The notes: generated from the sequence alone by a model not told the origin. DNA of 64,000 nt from Hyphomicrobiales bacterium (GCA_003963405.1 RXIY01000005.1:99013-163012); one strand, 5' to 3'; shown: positions 56,163 through 64,000, numbered from the stretch's first letter. Program-made: numbers and translations.

Positions 56163-57650
56163 ATGACCGACAGTGCAACGCCCCATTCGAACCATGACAT
56201 CGAGACTCCCGTATTGCGCCCGGCCACCGAAAGCAAATGGTATCTACTTGCGACACTTTTTGGTGAATACCAAGACGGTCTCGATTACCAGAGCGCCGAC
56301 CAGTTGGCGATCAAAAACCGAAGAACATGGAACAGATGGCAAGCAAGCCGGCTGACAGAAGAAGAACGCGAATTCTTCATAGAAAAGGGTGTCGACGCCG
56401 GTGATCTAAAGCCCTTCTCTCCTGCGGAGTTCGATGAGCTCAATGAACAGATGAAGATACGGACCGCTGGCAAGGTTGTAGCATTGCCCGCACCATCGGA
56501 AGAATCCATTGACCTGACAAACCTACTATTTGATAAACCGGCTAATTTTAGTGGTTTCATACTGCCACAAGCGAGCTTTGGTTTTTCAGTTTTTCAGGGC
56601 GAGGCACTCTTTATTCGATCTTTTCTGACAATGAGCAGTTTTTACAACGCATGCTTCACTTCTTGGGCGAACTTCCGAAGCTGCCATTTTTTGGGGTACG
56701 CTGATTTTAGCCATTCGCAATTTTCATCCTGTGCCTTCGACGGTTCGGCGTTCGGCGCGGCCGCTGATTTTGAATCCTGCTCTTTCAGCGAGCACGCTGA
56801 CTTTTCAGACGTTACTATTTCAGGTGAAGCCAAATTTTTATATTGCCGGTTTGAAAGCATGGCTAATTTCACGGGGGCAAAGTTTAGTGATGTTGCAAAC
56901 TTCGGCGGAAGCCGGATGCTTCGAGAGGCCTTTTTTACAAAAGCCCGTTTCATTCGGACTGTTTCGTTTGGAGATTGCTACTTCGACTCTGGGGTAGACT
57001 ATCAATCAGCCGAGTTCCAATTCCTTACTCAGTTCGCCGACGCTAGGTTCAAAGCAGAAGTTCCGGACTTTAGGGGTGCCACGCTAAGCGAAGCCACCGA
57101 GTGGCATGGCGCTATCTGGCCAGAAGCCCCGGTGGATAGTCGCTCCGCACAAAGGCAGGTTTATGCCTACGAACGGCTAAAAGCTGAGATGGAACGGCTA
57201 AAGAAGCATGAGGACGAGCAGTTCTTTTTTGCAAGGGAAATGCGAGCTAGACGCGCGCTATTGTATTTTAGGAGTTTGAACAACGAAGTACCGTTGAGGG
57301 AACGTCTTGCGTCGGCCTCTTCTTGCCTGTTGAATAAGCTATACGATGCGCTAAGCGGTTATGGGCTCAGCATCGCAAAACCCCTCATTTGCTTAGTTGT
57401 AATGGCATTTCTGCCCGCGATTTTTTTTGCAAAAACAAATTCCCGGGTTTATGATCGAATGGATTTTTTAAGCGCCCTTGGATTCAGTGCGACGAATCTC
57501 CTATCGTTCCTTCCATACAAGCCGGAGAAAGGGATTGCCGACCACCTTTCCGTCTCGGCGAAGATTATCGCTAACATGCAATCTGTAGCGGGAATCATTT
57601 TGCTTTTCCTTCTCGGCTTGGCGCTTCGTAACCGTTTTCGGATGAAATAA
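56163..57650 (+). CDS. Pentapeptide-repeat membrane protein with C-terminal two-helix (channel-like) domain
   Basis: 495 residues. Residues about 115-315 are a degenerate pentapeptide beta-helix with Phe every five residues (ANFRSCHFLGYADFSHSQF, ADFSDVTISGEAKF, ANFTGAKFSDVANF). A charged coiled-coil connector (YERLKAEMERLKKHEDEQFF) leads to two hydrophobic helices (about 400-420 and 470-490) ending LALRNRFRMK, as in channel-like tails of this family. The gene is markedly AT-richer than the rest of the island, suggesting separate origin. Function unknown; accessory cargo. Confidence 0.82.
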   Translation: MTDSATPHSNHDIETPVLRPATESKWYLLATLFGEYQDGLDYQSADQLAIKNRRTWNRWQASRLTEEEREFFIEKGVDAGDLKPFSPAEFDELNEQMKIRTAGKVVALPAPSEESIDLTNLLFDKPANFSGFILPQASFGFSVFQGEALFIRSFLTMSSFYNACFTSWANFRSCHFLGYADFSHSQFSSCAFDGSAFGAAADFESCSFSEHADFSDVTISGEAKFLYCRFESMANFTGAKFSDVANFGGSRMLREAFFTKARFIRTVSFGDCYFDSGVDYQSAEFQFLTQFADARFKAEVPDFRGATLSEATEWHGAIWPEAPVDSRSAQRQVYAYERLKAEMERLKKHEDEQFFFAREMRARRALLYFRSLNNEVPLRERLASASSCLLNKLYDALSGYGLSIAKPLICLVVMAFLPAIFFAKTNSRVYDRMDFLSALGFSATNLLSFLPYKPEKGIADHLSVSAKIIANMQSVAGIILLFLLGLALRNRFRMK

Positions 57651-57815
57651 TATTAGTAATTTTGGCGCGGAGGCCGACCAGGTTTTTTGTCGATGCGGGA
57701 GAGGACGCGCCCGACGCGGAGCAGACCGCCGCCTGAGATAGGAAAGGCCGGCCCCGAAAAGGGGTCTGCGATTTAACATAATCTCAATTGCCGAGCCGTC
57801 GAGTTCGGCCGCTTG

Positions 57816-58100
57816 TCACCAATGATGTCTTATCCACGTTTCGAATTCATATTGGCTGTGCGGGTAGCGATTGTACTGGTCGTGAAAACATTGCTCTAGC
57901 TTGAGGCGAGCTTCTTGAGGCAGGCCACCTGGTCCCGTCCCCATGAATCCAGCTCCATCTCCCGTCCCACGAAGATTGCCATCTCCAGTCCCCCCGGAAC
58001 CGGTCCCTGTGCTGGGTACGCCGATAAAAGAGCCGGGGTCTCCTTTCGCCATCCCCTCCCACACAATCCCAGCTTCGTTGAGTACGTCACGAAGTCTCAT
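57816..58100 (-). CDS. Hypothetical Gly-rich protein, 94 residues
   Basis: MRLRDVLNEAGIVWEGMAKG, then a Gly/Thr-rich low-complexity middle (about 28-58) and a C-terminal region with FHDQYNRYPHSQYEFETWI. The ribosome-binding site is weak. No family recognised. Confidence 0.45.
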   Translation of the reverse strand: MRLRDVLNEAGIVWEGMAKGDPGSFIGVPSTGTGSGGTGDGNLRGTGDGAGFMGTGPGGLPQEARLKLEQCFHDQYNRYPHSQYEFETWIRHHW

Positions 58101-58188
58101 GGCTGGCCCTTTCCGCGATTATTTTTTCACCTCCCGAAATTAGCTTTCTTTCCTGAAAGAAGAAAACTGGGGCCTAGCAGAGGTGAGC

Positions 58189-58482
58189 CTAAACCTCGGC
58201 CTCCTCAACGGTCTTTGTCACTCGGTAAACCTTCAGGCTCTCGGGCCTGAGCCAAAACCACCAAGGTTTACGGTCAGACGCCAGTGCCCATTCTTCAGCT
58301 TCTGCCTTGGACCGAAACCTCTTAGCCTCGCGCTTGTCGATTTTGTTGCAGGGCTCGCCTTTGTCGTCTTCGCCTAGCCAGGCGACCGTCCCCTCATCAA
58401 TCATGCGCCGGCCCCGCGCCGTGGTTGTGCGCATGCAGCACGCCGAGGCGATGTAATATTCTTCCCTCTCGGTCGTCTTCAT
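58189..58482 (-). CDS. Hypothetical protein, 97 residues
   Basis: From ATG 58482 (MKTTEREEYYIASACCM). It contains DKREAKRFRSKAEAEEWALA and two Trp-rich stretches (PWWFWLRPE). The composition suggests a real small soluble protein. No family recognised. Confidence 0.55.
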   Translation of the reverse strand: MKTTEREEYYIASACCMRTTTARGRRMIDEGTVAWLGEDDKGEPCNKIDKREAKRFRSKAEAEEWALASDRKPWWFWLRPESLKVYRVTKTVEEAEV

Positions 58483-58625
58483 GCCGCCAATGTTAGAATT
58501 AGCTCGTAACGGTTCAACCCCTTCCTTTGCCGCATACAACTACTTTGGCCCAATGCAGACCACGACAAAGACACCTTGGGCCTGCGGCCCAGCGACGAGG
58601 CCGGAAATCTGCTTTTTTACAGGCC

Positions 58626-59144
58626 CTATGAGCTGCGCTCGATTTTTTTCAGATGCGCCCCCAAGGCATCATTTAGTTTTTCTTCGGACGTGCCGCTGCG
58701 CTGAAAGACCAATCGATCGACCGCCTTGTCGGCGGCATCGAAAAGCTCGGTTGCTTGTAAGAGCTTCTCGATCAGCTGGTCGCGGCCGGCCTTAACGGGG
58801 AATAGCTCTGCCTTCTCCCTGACAAATCCATGCGCGACGTAGTTGCGGTGGATTTTGGCTTCGATGAGTTGGGCTTTTAGAGCCGCATCTACCTCGTAAT
58901 ACTGAAAAAAACAGTTTAAAAGCTGGCCTAGCGTTTTATCGTATAGCTTCTCAAGAAACCGTTCGGCTTGGATCTCATAATCCTCTCTAGTTTCCGCTCC
59001 TTTTCGACGCGGCTCCACAAAGCCAGCAAAGTAGATTGCATTGATCAGTCCAAGCTCAAAGACATTAGCTTTGTAGACCGCGACGCCCAAGTGGGCGAAA
59101 ACGTCTTTGCGGTGTTTGCCTTCATCGTCGGTATCGGACCGCAT
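58626..59144 (-). CDS. HEPN-like helical protein
   Basis: 172 residues from ATG 59144 (GTGGAGAAATCT upstream); an ATG at 59168 adds eight residues. All-helical, with KIHRNYVAHGFVREK in the centre; R-N-x-x-A-H matches the Rx4H signature of HEPN ribonucleases. HEPN proteins are often toxins or parts of anti-phage systems. No obvious antitoxin of the MNT type is adjacent. AT-richer than the surroundings. Confidence 0.55.
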   Translation of the reverse strand: MRSDTDDEGKHRKDVFAHLGVAVYKANVFELGLINAIYFAGFVEPRRKGAETREDYEIQAERFLEKLYDKTLGQLLNCFFQYYEVDAALKAQLIEAKIHRNYVAHGFVREKAELFPVKAGRDQLIEKLLQATELFDAADKAVDRLVFQRSGTSEEKLNDALGAHLKKIERSS

Positions 59145-59254
59145 AGATTTCTCCACGCCTGGCGGCATGACTGGTAGGCCTCTTTATTTCGCCAACCGCT
59201 TGAGCGTCACCCCCGCGCCCCCGCCGTTCTCCAGGATGAACTCGACACCGGCGG

Positions 59255-59476
59255 CTAGAATGGTCTGCGTCCCCGCCGAGAGGAAGAGGGACCGAGGACT
59301 TTGCCCATTAGCTCCAATGCATCCTCGGCGATTTCCTCAGGATCATCTTGCCCGTTGCATGCTCCGGTGACAGCAAGCACAGCGCGCACCAACGCGGCTT
59401 GGTCGAGGTCTATCCCGCGATCAGCGGCCATTCGAGTTGCGGCGTCCATGGCCGCGTCAATCAAACCCTGATTCAT
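59255..59476 (-). CDS. Small hypothetical protein, 73 residues
   Basis: Starts MNQGLIDAAMDAATRMAADR; a helical protein with an acidic middle (QDDPEEIAEDALELMGK) and an Arg-rich tail. It lies between the HEPN-like and XRE genes on the same strand, so it could be co-transcribed with both. No family recognised. Confidence 0.55.
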   Translation of the reverse strand: MNQGLIDAAMDAATRMAADRGIDLDQAALVRAVLAVTGACNGQDDPEEIAEDALELMGKVLGPSSSRRGRRPF

Positions 59477-59515
59477 ACCGGCTCCATTCAGACCATACTC
59501 TCTCGAGCCTTGGCC

Positions 59516-59803
59516 CTATTCATCATTCTCAGCGTTGAGATTTTCGAGCGGGATGGTCGTGGCCGCATTGTCCTGCCTGACCTTTTTTAATCGCACGCCC
59601 GGGCCTTCCCCGTTTTCATCCACAAAGATGACCCCCGCCGCTTCCAGGGCCGAGCGGATGGCCGCCGTCGCGTGACCTGGCCCCGTCACATCGGTTTCCG
59701 CGCGCGTCACCGTATTGCGATGAACTCCGGCGCGCTCTGCTAGGTCGCGGACTGTCCAATTCAGCAGCGCCCTTGCGGCCCTGATTTGTGCGCTTGTCAC
59801 CAT
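59516..59803 (-). CDS. XRE family helix-turn-helix regulator
   Basis: 95 residues. The helix-turn-helix (AQIRAARALLNWTVRDLAERAGVHRNTVTRAE) is followed by a short region typical of small phage or plasmid regulators (AIRSALEAAGVIFVDENGEGPGVRLKK). Divergent from the right-hand genes of the island; a repressor role like CI/Cro is probable. Confidence 0.85.
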   Translation of the reverse strand: MVTSAQIRAARALLNWTVRDLAERAGVHRNTVTRAETDVTGPGHATAAIRSALEAAGVIFVDENGEGPGVRLKKVRQDNAATTIPLENLNAENDE

Positions 59804-59814
59804 GAAGCCGCTCT

Positions 59815-59860
59815 GTTATTGTGCGTGTGTCATCATAAGGTGACAATAGCACAACGCCTA
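59815..59860. promoter_or_regulatory. Operator region between the XRE regulator and the rightward genes
   Basis: Imperfect dyad TGTCATCATAAGGTGACA, flanked by ATTGT on the left and ACAAT on the right, inside the divergent spacer. AT-rich relative to its neighbours. A probable XRE binding site. Confidence 0.5.
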
Positions 59861-59921
59861 GCGAAACCAAAGCGAAACTGCCGCCGGAAAACCGCTTCCG
59901 GCGAACGCCGGAGCTCGTCAG

Positions 59922-60092
59922 ATGGACTGGAAAACCGCTGCTACCCTTTTGGCCGCAGCGCCTTTTCTGGCGCTGGCCATCGCCTTCCTCGCGGTCGAGA
60001 CGGCCGCGATCATCGAGGCGCTGACAGCGCGGCCGCGCGCCGCTGCTTGTGGACAAGCCGACAGACGCGAGCCAGCGCCGCCGGCCGCGTGA
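59922..60092 (+). CDS. Small membrane protein, 56 residues
   Basis: Starts MDWKTAATLLAAAPFLALAI; one membrane helix (about 5-27), then an Ala/Arg-rich hydrophilic tail. First gene to the right of the operator region. No family recognised. Confidence 0.5.
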   Translation: MDWKTAATLLAAAPFLALAIAFLAVETAAIIEALTARPRAAACGQADRREPAPPAA

Positions 60093-60188
60093 CAGATTAC
60101 CGAACGCGCGGGGATAGGCCGGCCAGCCGACAAGCGAGAAGCCTACTCGCTTCCCCGCGCACACATAGGCGATCGCGAAAGGCACGCG

Positions 60189-60860
60189 ATGACTAAGACG
60201 CCGGTTGAGCCGCTCACAGCGGAAGACCTCGAAGCGATCGAGGACGCAATCAAGGACTTCTCTCCGGAAACGCGCGCCGTGTGTGTTGAGGCGGCGAAGG
60301 CGCGCGCGCGGGACTGCGCTCTTGCGATCGAATTTCAGGAGAACTTCAACGATGATCCGCTCGCGGATATTTTGCAGCTAGAGAAGATGGCCCTTGCATT
60401 CATTGACGCGATCGACGCGCTCGGCCCGCAGGCGCGCGTCTATCTATCAGGCGGCATTTACGACATCCGGAAACCGAACGGCGCGCCAACTTTTCTTGAA
60501 GCAGGGCAGGCGGCAGCGGACTTTTTATGCTCCGACGCAACGCAAGATGCGATCAAAAAATTAACGGATAAGCGGCGGGAGAAGACCAAGGCGACGCCGC
60601 ACTTGGACGGGCTGATTAACGGCTTGCGCAGCCACTACCTATACGCCGAACTCGCGTCTGGCGCGACTCCTGACGAGCATCGTTGGTGGCGCTTCTTTCA
60701 CGCTGTCACCTCGCGCATGAACTTCCCCGACCCAGAGCTGTCCGGGCGCGGCGCCGATCCGCTTTCTCCGCAGGCGGCTGGATGGCGCGATCGGTGGCGC
60801 AAAAAGCTGACCCCGACCCTAGGAAAAATCGAACGCAAACTCAGAAGACCTTATTCCTGA
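60189..60860 (+). CDS. Hypothetical protein, 223 residues
   Basis: Starts MTKTPVEPLTAEDLEAIEDA. Helical and acidic at the N-terminus, basic at the C-terminus (WRDRWRKKLTPTLGKIERKLRRP). The middle contains GLINGLRSHYLYAELASG. No family recognised. Confidence 0.65.
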   Translation: MTKTPVEPLTAEDLEAIEDAIKDFSPETRAVCVEAAKARARDCALAIEFQENFNDDPLADILQLEKMALAFIDAIDALGPQARVYLSGGIYDIRKPNGAPTFLEAGQAAADFLCSDATQDAIKKLTDKRREKTKATPHLDGLINGLRSHYLYAELASGATPDEHRWWRFFHAVTSRMNFPDPELSGRGADPLSPQAAGWRDRWRKKLTPTLGKIERKLRRPYS

Positions 60861-60923
60861 GCGTTTGCGTTGAGCCCGTGCCAACCTTCGCCGTGCTTCG
60901 TTATTCCCACAGGTGCTAGAAAA

Positions 60924-61163
60924 ATGGCGCGTCCAGAGATCACAGGTAAGCGCGGGCCGGAGCCATTCTCGCTCGCTGAGCGGCTCGACTTCGGTTCCTT
61001 CTCAGTGCGCGAGGCCCAGCAGCTCGCCGGAGTGTCGAACACGAAGTTTTACAACGACGTGAAGGCCGGACTCATCGAGATCATTAAGCGCGGGCGCGCG
61101 TCCGCAGTGCCGGGGCCGTCTCTTAAGAAATACATGGGCTTGACCACGGACGCCGCCGCGTAA
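60924..61163 (+). CDS. Small DNA-binding protein, AlpA/excisionase-like
   Basis: 79 residues from ATG 60924. The helix-turn-helix with wing reads FSVREAQQLAGVSNTKFYNDVKAGLIEIIKRGRASAVPGPSLKKYM, the layout of MerR-like excisionases and AlpA regulators. In islands these often control integrase direction or expression; here it sits far from int and near the replication module. Confidence 0.7.
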   Translation: MARPEITGKRGPEPFSLAERLDFGSFSVREAQQLAGVSNTKFYNDVKAGLIEIIKRGRASAVPGPSLKKYMGLTTDAAA

Positions 61164-61224
61164 TCGCGAAAACGCCGGAGCGGGGCTGGCGGGCCACGTC
61201 CGGCGCAACATCATCAGGCAGAAA

Positions 61225-61542
61225 ATGAATATCCACGTTTCGCAAGCGCGTCCAGCGCACCGCGCACGGTCCCATGACACCGAAGCAGATCGCCGCGCCT
61301 GGCTGGCCCGGGCCAGCCACATCGGCCGGCTATTTCAGCAAGCAGGCTTCGCCCTGGAGAGGGCCTCCGAAGCGTCCGACCCATGGGCGCTTGGCCAATG
61401 CGCGGAACGCGCTTTCGAGCTGTGTGAGAAGCTCGAAAACATGATCTACGAGGCAATCGACTACGGCCTGCCAGACGGTCCCTCGGATGATTTGCTCACG
61501 GCAACGGCGCTGGAATTCCGCGCCGAGAGGGGAGATTTCTGA
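61225..61542 (+). CDS. Hypothetical protein, 105 residues
   Basis: MNIHVSQARPAHRARSHDTE followed by a helical domain (WALGQCAERAFELCEKLENMIYEAIDYGLPDG). It ends just before the ATPase gene, so probably in its operon. No family recognised. Confidence 0.55.
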   Translation: MNIHVSQARPAHRARSHDTEADRRAWLARASHIGRLFQQAGFALERASEASDPWALGQCAERAFELCEKLENMIYEAIDYGLPDGPSDDLLTATALEFRAERGDF

Positions 61543-61543
61543 C

Positions 61544-62860
61544 ATGAGTGGGTTCTCCCGTGAGCAGTTTATGGCCGACATTGAGGAGCGCGCCAGACGC
61601 AACCAACAAGAGCGCCGGCAGCGCACGGAAGCCAATGGGCACCCGCACTATCCCGTCGCAGAACATGCTCAAAAGCCGAAGCCGGTTGTTCAGCTCGTCA
61701 AAAGCTCTGACATCGATCTGGAGCCGACGGATTGGCTCTGGAAATACTATCTCGCGGCCGGAAAGCTCCATATTCTCGCAGGCGCCCCAGGAAGCGGAAA
61801 AACAACAATCGCCATGAGGCTCGCCGCGATTGTTTCCACGGGCGGAAAATGGCCCGATGGAACCAAATCGATCCCCGGAAGCGTGTTGATTTGGAGCGGA
61901 GAAGACGACCCAGGCGATACGATCGTCCCACGGCTGGCAGCGGCCGGAGCTGACCGCGACCGCATCTATCTAGTCGGCTCAGTGTCGGACGTCGACGGGA
62001 ACCGCGCATTCGATCCGGCGCAAGATATGGAGTGGCTTGAAGCGGCGATAGAGAGCATAGACGACCTCAAACTGATCATCGTCGATCCGATCACTAGCGC
62101 CGTCGCCGGGGACAGTCACAAGAATTCAGAGACACGCCGCTCCCTGCAAGTTTTCGTCGATTTGGCCGCCAAGAAGAAAGCAGCCGTTATCGGCATCACT
62201 CATTTGACGAAAGGAACGGCCGGGCGCGATCCACTCGAACGGCTGACAGGCTCCCTTGCCTTCGGCGCCCTGCCACGGGTTGTATTTATCGCGGCGAAGG
62301 ACGCGGAAGCTGACGAGGATCAGGATCCGAAGCGATATTTCACGCGCGCAAAAAGCAACATCGGGCCCGACGGTGGCGGCTTCGAGTATGAAGTGGTCAC
62401 TGGCAAAATGCCTGGCAACGAGCGCATCGAGACGAGCTGGATCACCTTTGGCGAGCCGTTGAAGGGGACAGCGCGCACGATCCTCGCGGCGGCCGATGAG
62501 GTGAAGGAGCCGGACAAGTCTGAGGTAGGGCGCGCGAAGAGCTTCCTTGGGGAATTCCTCGGGCGCGGGATGCGCACGCAGGCGGACTGCCTGGCCGCAG
62601 CGAGCATGGAGGACATCTCCGAGCGCACGCTCAAACGGGCGAAAAAGGAGCTTGGCATCGTCGCCCGGAAGGATAAGGGCCGCATGGTCGGCCCCTGGTT
62701 TTGGGCGTTTCCAGACGACCTCCCGCCCGAAGATGGCCAAATGCGCAAAGAAGAGGCCCACCCGATCAATTTTGGCACACTTCGGGAAAATCAATCACTT
62801 AGCGGAAATGGGATTGGCACCCTTCGAAGTGTGCCAGATTTTTACGGTGAGGACCTATGA
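61544..62860 (+). CDS. RepA/DnaB-like RecA-fold ATPase (AAA_25 type)
   Basis: 438 residues. The P-loop is GAPGSGKTTIAMRLAA, Walker B LKLIIVDPITSAV, then GITHLTKGTAGRDPLERLTGSLAFGALPR. This is the architecture of RSF1010 RepA-type helicases and related phage or island replication proteins. A basic C-terminal extension follows. With SSB next to it, a role in island DNA replication or unwinding is likely. Its 3' end carries the palindrome at 62815-62836. Confidence 0.87.
   Translation: MSGFSREQFMADIEERARRNQQERRQRTEANGHPHYPVAEHAQKPKPVVQLVKSSDIDLEPTDWLWKYYLAAGKLHILAGAPGSGKTTIAMRLAAIVSTGGKWPDGTKSIPGSVLIWSGEDDPGDTIVPRLAAAGADRDRIYLVGSVSDVDGNRAFDPAQDMEWLEAAIESIDDLKLIIVDPITSAVAGDSHKNSETRRSLQVFVDLAAKKKAAVIGITHLTKGTAGRDPLERLTGSLAFGALPRVVFIAAKDAEADEDQDPKRYFTRAKSNIGPDGGGFEYEVVTGKMPGNERIETSWITFGEPLKGTARTILAAADEVKEPDKSEVGRAKSFLGEFLGRGMRTQADCLAAASMEDISERTLKRAKKELGIVARKDKGRMVGPWFWAFPDDLPPEDGQMRKEEAHPINFGTLRENQSLSGNGIGTLRSVPDFYGEDL
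62815..62836. repeat. 22-bp palindrome matching repeats near the integrase
   Basis: Centre TTCGAA with arms GGCACCC / GTGTGCC: 10 of 11 base pairs symmetric. A further half-site TTGGCACACTTCG lies at 62772-62784. The arms contain the repeat found at 52899-52930. It overlaps the ATPase 3' coding region, 21 bp upstream of the SSB gene. Confidence 0.45.
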
Positions 62861-63363
62861 GCGCCTTCGTCCTTGTCAGTGGCGTCCTGTTCAAAGCGCC
62901 CGAGCGCCGGACCTCGAAGGCCGGCAAACCGTTTGTCACCGCAACCATCAAGTGCCGCGAGGGCGACGCCGCGACATTCTGGCGGCTGACAGTTTTCAGC
63001 GAGTCCTGCCAGGAGGAGCTTTTACTTTTGACGGAAGGCGACGCGCGCGCGGCGCAGGGCAGCATGAAGGCCGAGCTATTCCAACCCGAGGGCGGGGCGG
63101 CGCGCGTGTCGCTCAGCATGATTGCCGACCAAGTTCTCCCCGCACGCGCCATCCGCAAGCGCAAGGACGACGACCGCCAGCCCGAGCCCGAAAGCAAGGC
63201 GTCTCCGGCGCGGCCGGCAGACTGGAGGGCGAGAGAAGGCCGCCGCAGGAGCCTATCGGAGCAGGCGGCGAATGGCGGCTCGGCTGTTGGCTACGGCCGC
63301 GCGCCCCGCGCATGGGCAGGTGACGGACGGGCAGAACCCGCGCTCAATGACGACCCATTTTGA
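62857..63363 (+). CDS. ssb: Single-stranded DNA-binding protein
   Basis: 168 residues. An OB-fold region with LVSGVLFKAPERRTSKAGKPFVTATIKC and FWRLTVFSESCQEELLLLTEGD is followed by a long, flexible Pro/Gly/Arg-rich tail ending LNDDPF. That end matches the acidic, Phe-terminated tip that recruits partner proteins in SSBs. Overlaps the ATPase stop by ATGA. A mobile-element SSB rather than the chromosomal one. Confidence 0.83.
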   Translation: MSAFVLVSGVLFKAPERRTSKAGKPFVTATIKCREGDAATFWRLTVFSESCQEELLLLTEGDARAAQGSMKAELFQPEGGAARVSLSMIADQVLPARAIRKRKDDDRQPEPESKASPARPADWRAREGRRRSLSEQAANGGSAVGYGRAPRAWAGDGRAEPALNDDPF

Positions 63364-63371
63364 GGGCGACC

Positions 63372-63656
63372 ATGACAGACGGGCCCGTGACTTTCATCGG
63401 CCGATTGAACCAGCTCGATCACATGCGCGCGCACGGATTGAGCGAGGACGATACCGGCCGCGACTGGGACGCCGAAGCCGTCGGAACGCATGAATACAAG
63501 GCCGAAATGGCCCGCACCGCGCTTGAGGATTTCGCAGCCTTCGCGAGCTTCACAGAACTTGAACACATGATTACTGCCGCCGGATTGTCGCTGATCGTAA
63601 ATGCTCGCCATGAGTCCCGATTGATCCGCGTCGCGAAAGCGGAGGGCAATGCGTGA
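63372..63656 (+). CDS. Small hypothetical protein, 94 residues
   Basis: MTDGPVTFIGRLNQLDHMRA from ATG 63372 (GAGGGCGACC upstream). Helical with acidic patches (GLSEDDTGRDWDAEAVG). Directly follows ssb. No family recognised. Confidence 0.6.
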   Translation: MTDGPVTFIGRLNQLDHMRAHGLSEDDTGRDWDAEAVGTHEYKAEMARTALEDFAAFASFTELEHMITAAGLSLIVNARHESRLIRVAKAEGNA

Positions 63657-63901
63657 TGCGCCGATTTTTGACGCCCGCCGGAGATTTCGACCGCGCCGCA
63701 GTCATGGCGGATGCGCATAGACGCTATGCAGACGGAAAGCGCCTCGATCTTGGTTGGACATTCGCGCAATGCCTCTCGACAGCACAAGCGGCCGCGCGAT
63801 TGCAGCGCAACGCGAAAATCATGGAAATCATTGCATGGCACTTGAATACGCCCAGGCCGACCGCCGAACCATCATCCGCGAAATCCGACGCGGGAAACTG
63901 A
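63656..63901 (+). CDS. Small hypothetical protein, 81 residues
   Basis: ATG 63656 overlaps the previous stop. MRRFLTPAGDFDRAAVMADA, then AHRRYADGKRLDLGWTFAQCLSTAQAAARLQR, recalling the small helical DNA-metabolism proteins of phages. Its 3' end is overlapped by the next gene in another frame. Confidence 0.55.
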   Translation: MRRFLTPAGDFDRAAVMADAHRRYADGKRLDLGWTFAQCLSTAQAAARLQRNAKIMEIIAWHLNTPRPTAEPSSAKSDAGN

Positions 63902-64000
63902 CGATAGAAGGCGCGGCACGAAAATTCGGCGTGCCAACGAGCGGCATTGTCGGGTGGATGAAGATCGCGAAAATGAAAATTCCCGAGGAATATTCCAAGC
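63835..64000 (+). CDS. Helix-turn-helix protein, cut by the right edge
   Basis: Reads MALEYAQADRRTIIREIRRG, then LTIEGAARKFGVPTSGIVGWMK, a homeodomain-like helix-turn-helix found in transposases and phage regulators. It overlaps the previous gene by 67 bp, so one of the two starts could be wrong. Continues beyond the window. Confidence 0.5.
   Translation, partial: MALEYAQADRRTIIREIRRGKLTIEGAARKFGVPTSGIVGWMKIAKMKIPEEYSK

Overview
The window is GC-rich alphaproteobacterial chromosome. The signs are a Rhizobiales-style DnaA P-loop ([12 protein letters not shown]), the short alphaproteobacterial ProS, two YdcH-like (DUF465) peptides, an rpsT-dnaA neighbourhood with the first codons of recF at the left edge, and a tig-clpP pair. 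A haoA-haoB pair (octaheme hydroxylamine oxidoreductase and partner) points to a methane- or ammonia-oxidising lifestyle. A Methylocystis/Methylosinus-like methanotroph is the best guess, but it is an inference because no pmo/mmo gene is in view.

Layout. 1-3757: recF start, DUF3124 protein, then a tightly coupled coaBC-dut-Rrf2 regulator run and an enoyl-CoA hydratase. 3781-6613: rpsT with a clear sigma70 promoter and terminator, an 860 bp gene-free stretch, dnaA. 6681-12614: polyamine-type binding protein, an orphan hypothetical, proS-lolC/E-lolD (overlapping genes), and an exported protein whose mature form should begin with His. 12981-18988: a putative DSF-type signalling module (RpfF-like synthase followed by a membrane GGDEF-EAL protein, facing a degenerate crotonase), a multicopper oxidase that has lost most copper ligands, and an LprI-MliC-like lysozyme inhibitor. 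19170-23527: tRNA-Leu, tig, clpP, propionyl/acyl-CoA carboxylase alpha subunit. 23713-29709: an EmrB-NodT-EmrA tripartite efflux operon and a divergent NhaR-like LysR regulator. 29828-35411: purEK, crcB, Na+/H+ antiporter, SelO, two YdcH-like peptides.

35703-49827: after tRNA-Val lies an AT-richer two-gene insert (a free-standing A-T-TE synthetase and a GNAT acyltransferase), then a stretch with many very small membrane or His-rich exported proteins, a secreted esterase, a MocR regulator with a candidate operator, the haoAB pair and a PPP-type phosphatase.

49879-64000: a split transketolase whose N-terminal subunit is truncated exactly where a P4-type integrase begins. From there to the right edge is a mobile island: a gene-free stretch of about 0.9 kb with two candidate structured RNAs, each ending in an intrinsic terminator, a chain of small phage-like genes, a pentapeptide-repeat membrane protein, a HEPN-like protein, an XRE repressor with a divergent operator region, and a replication-type module (RecA-fold ATPase, SSB). 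The island's far end is outside the window.

The items I consider most worth following are the structured RNAs at 53300-53717, the A-T-TE/GNAT pair, the RpfF/EAL pair, and the broken transketolase at the island edge.
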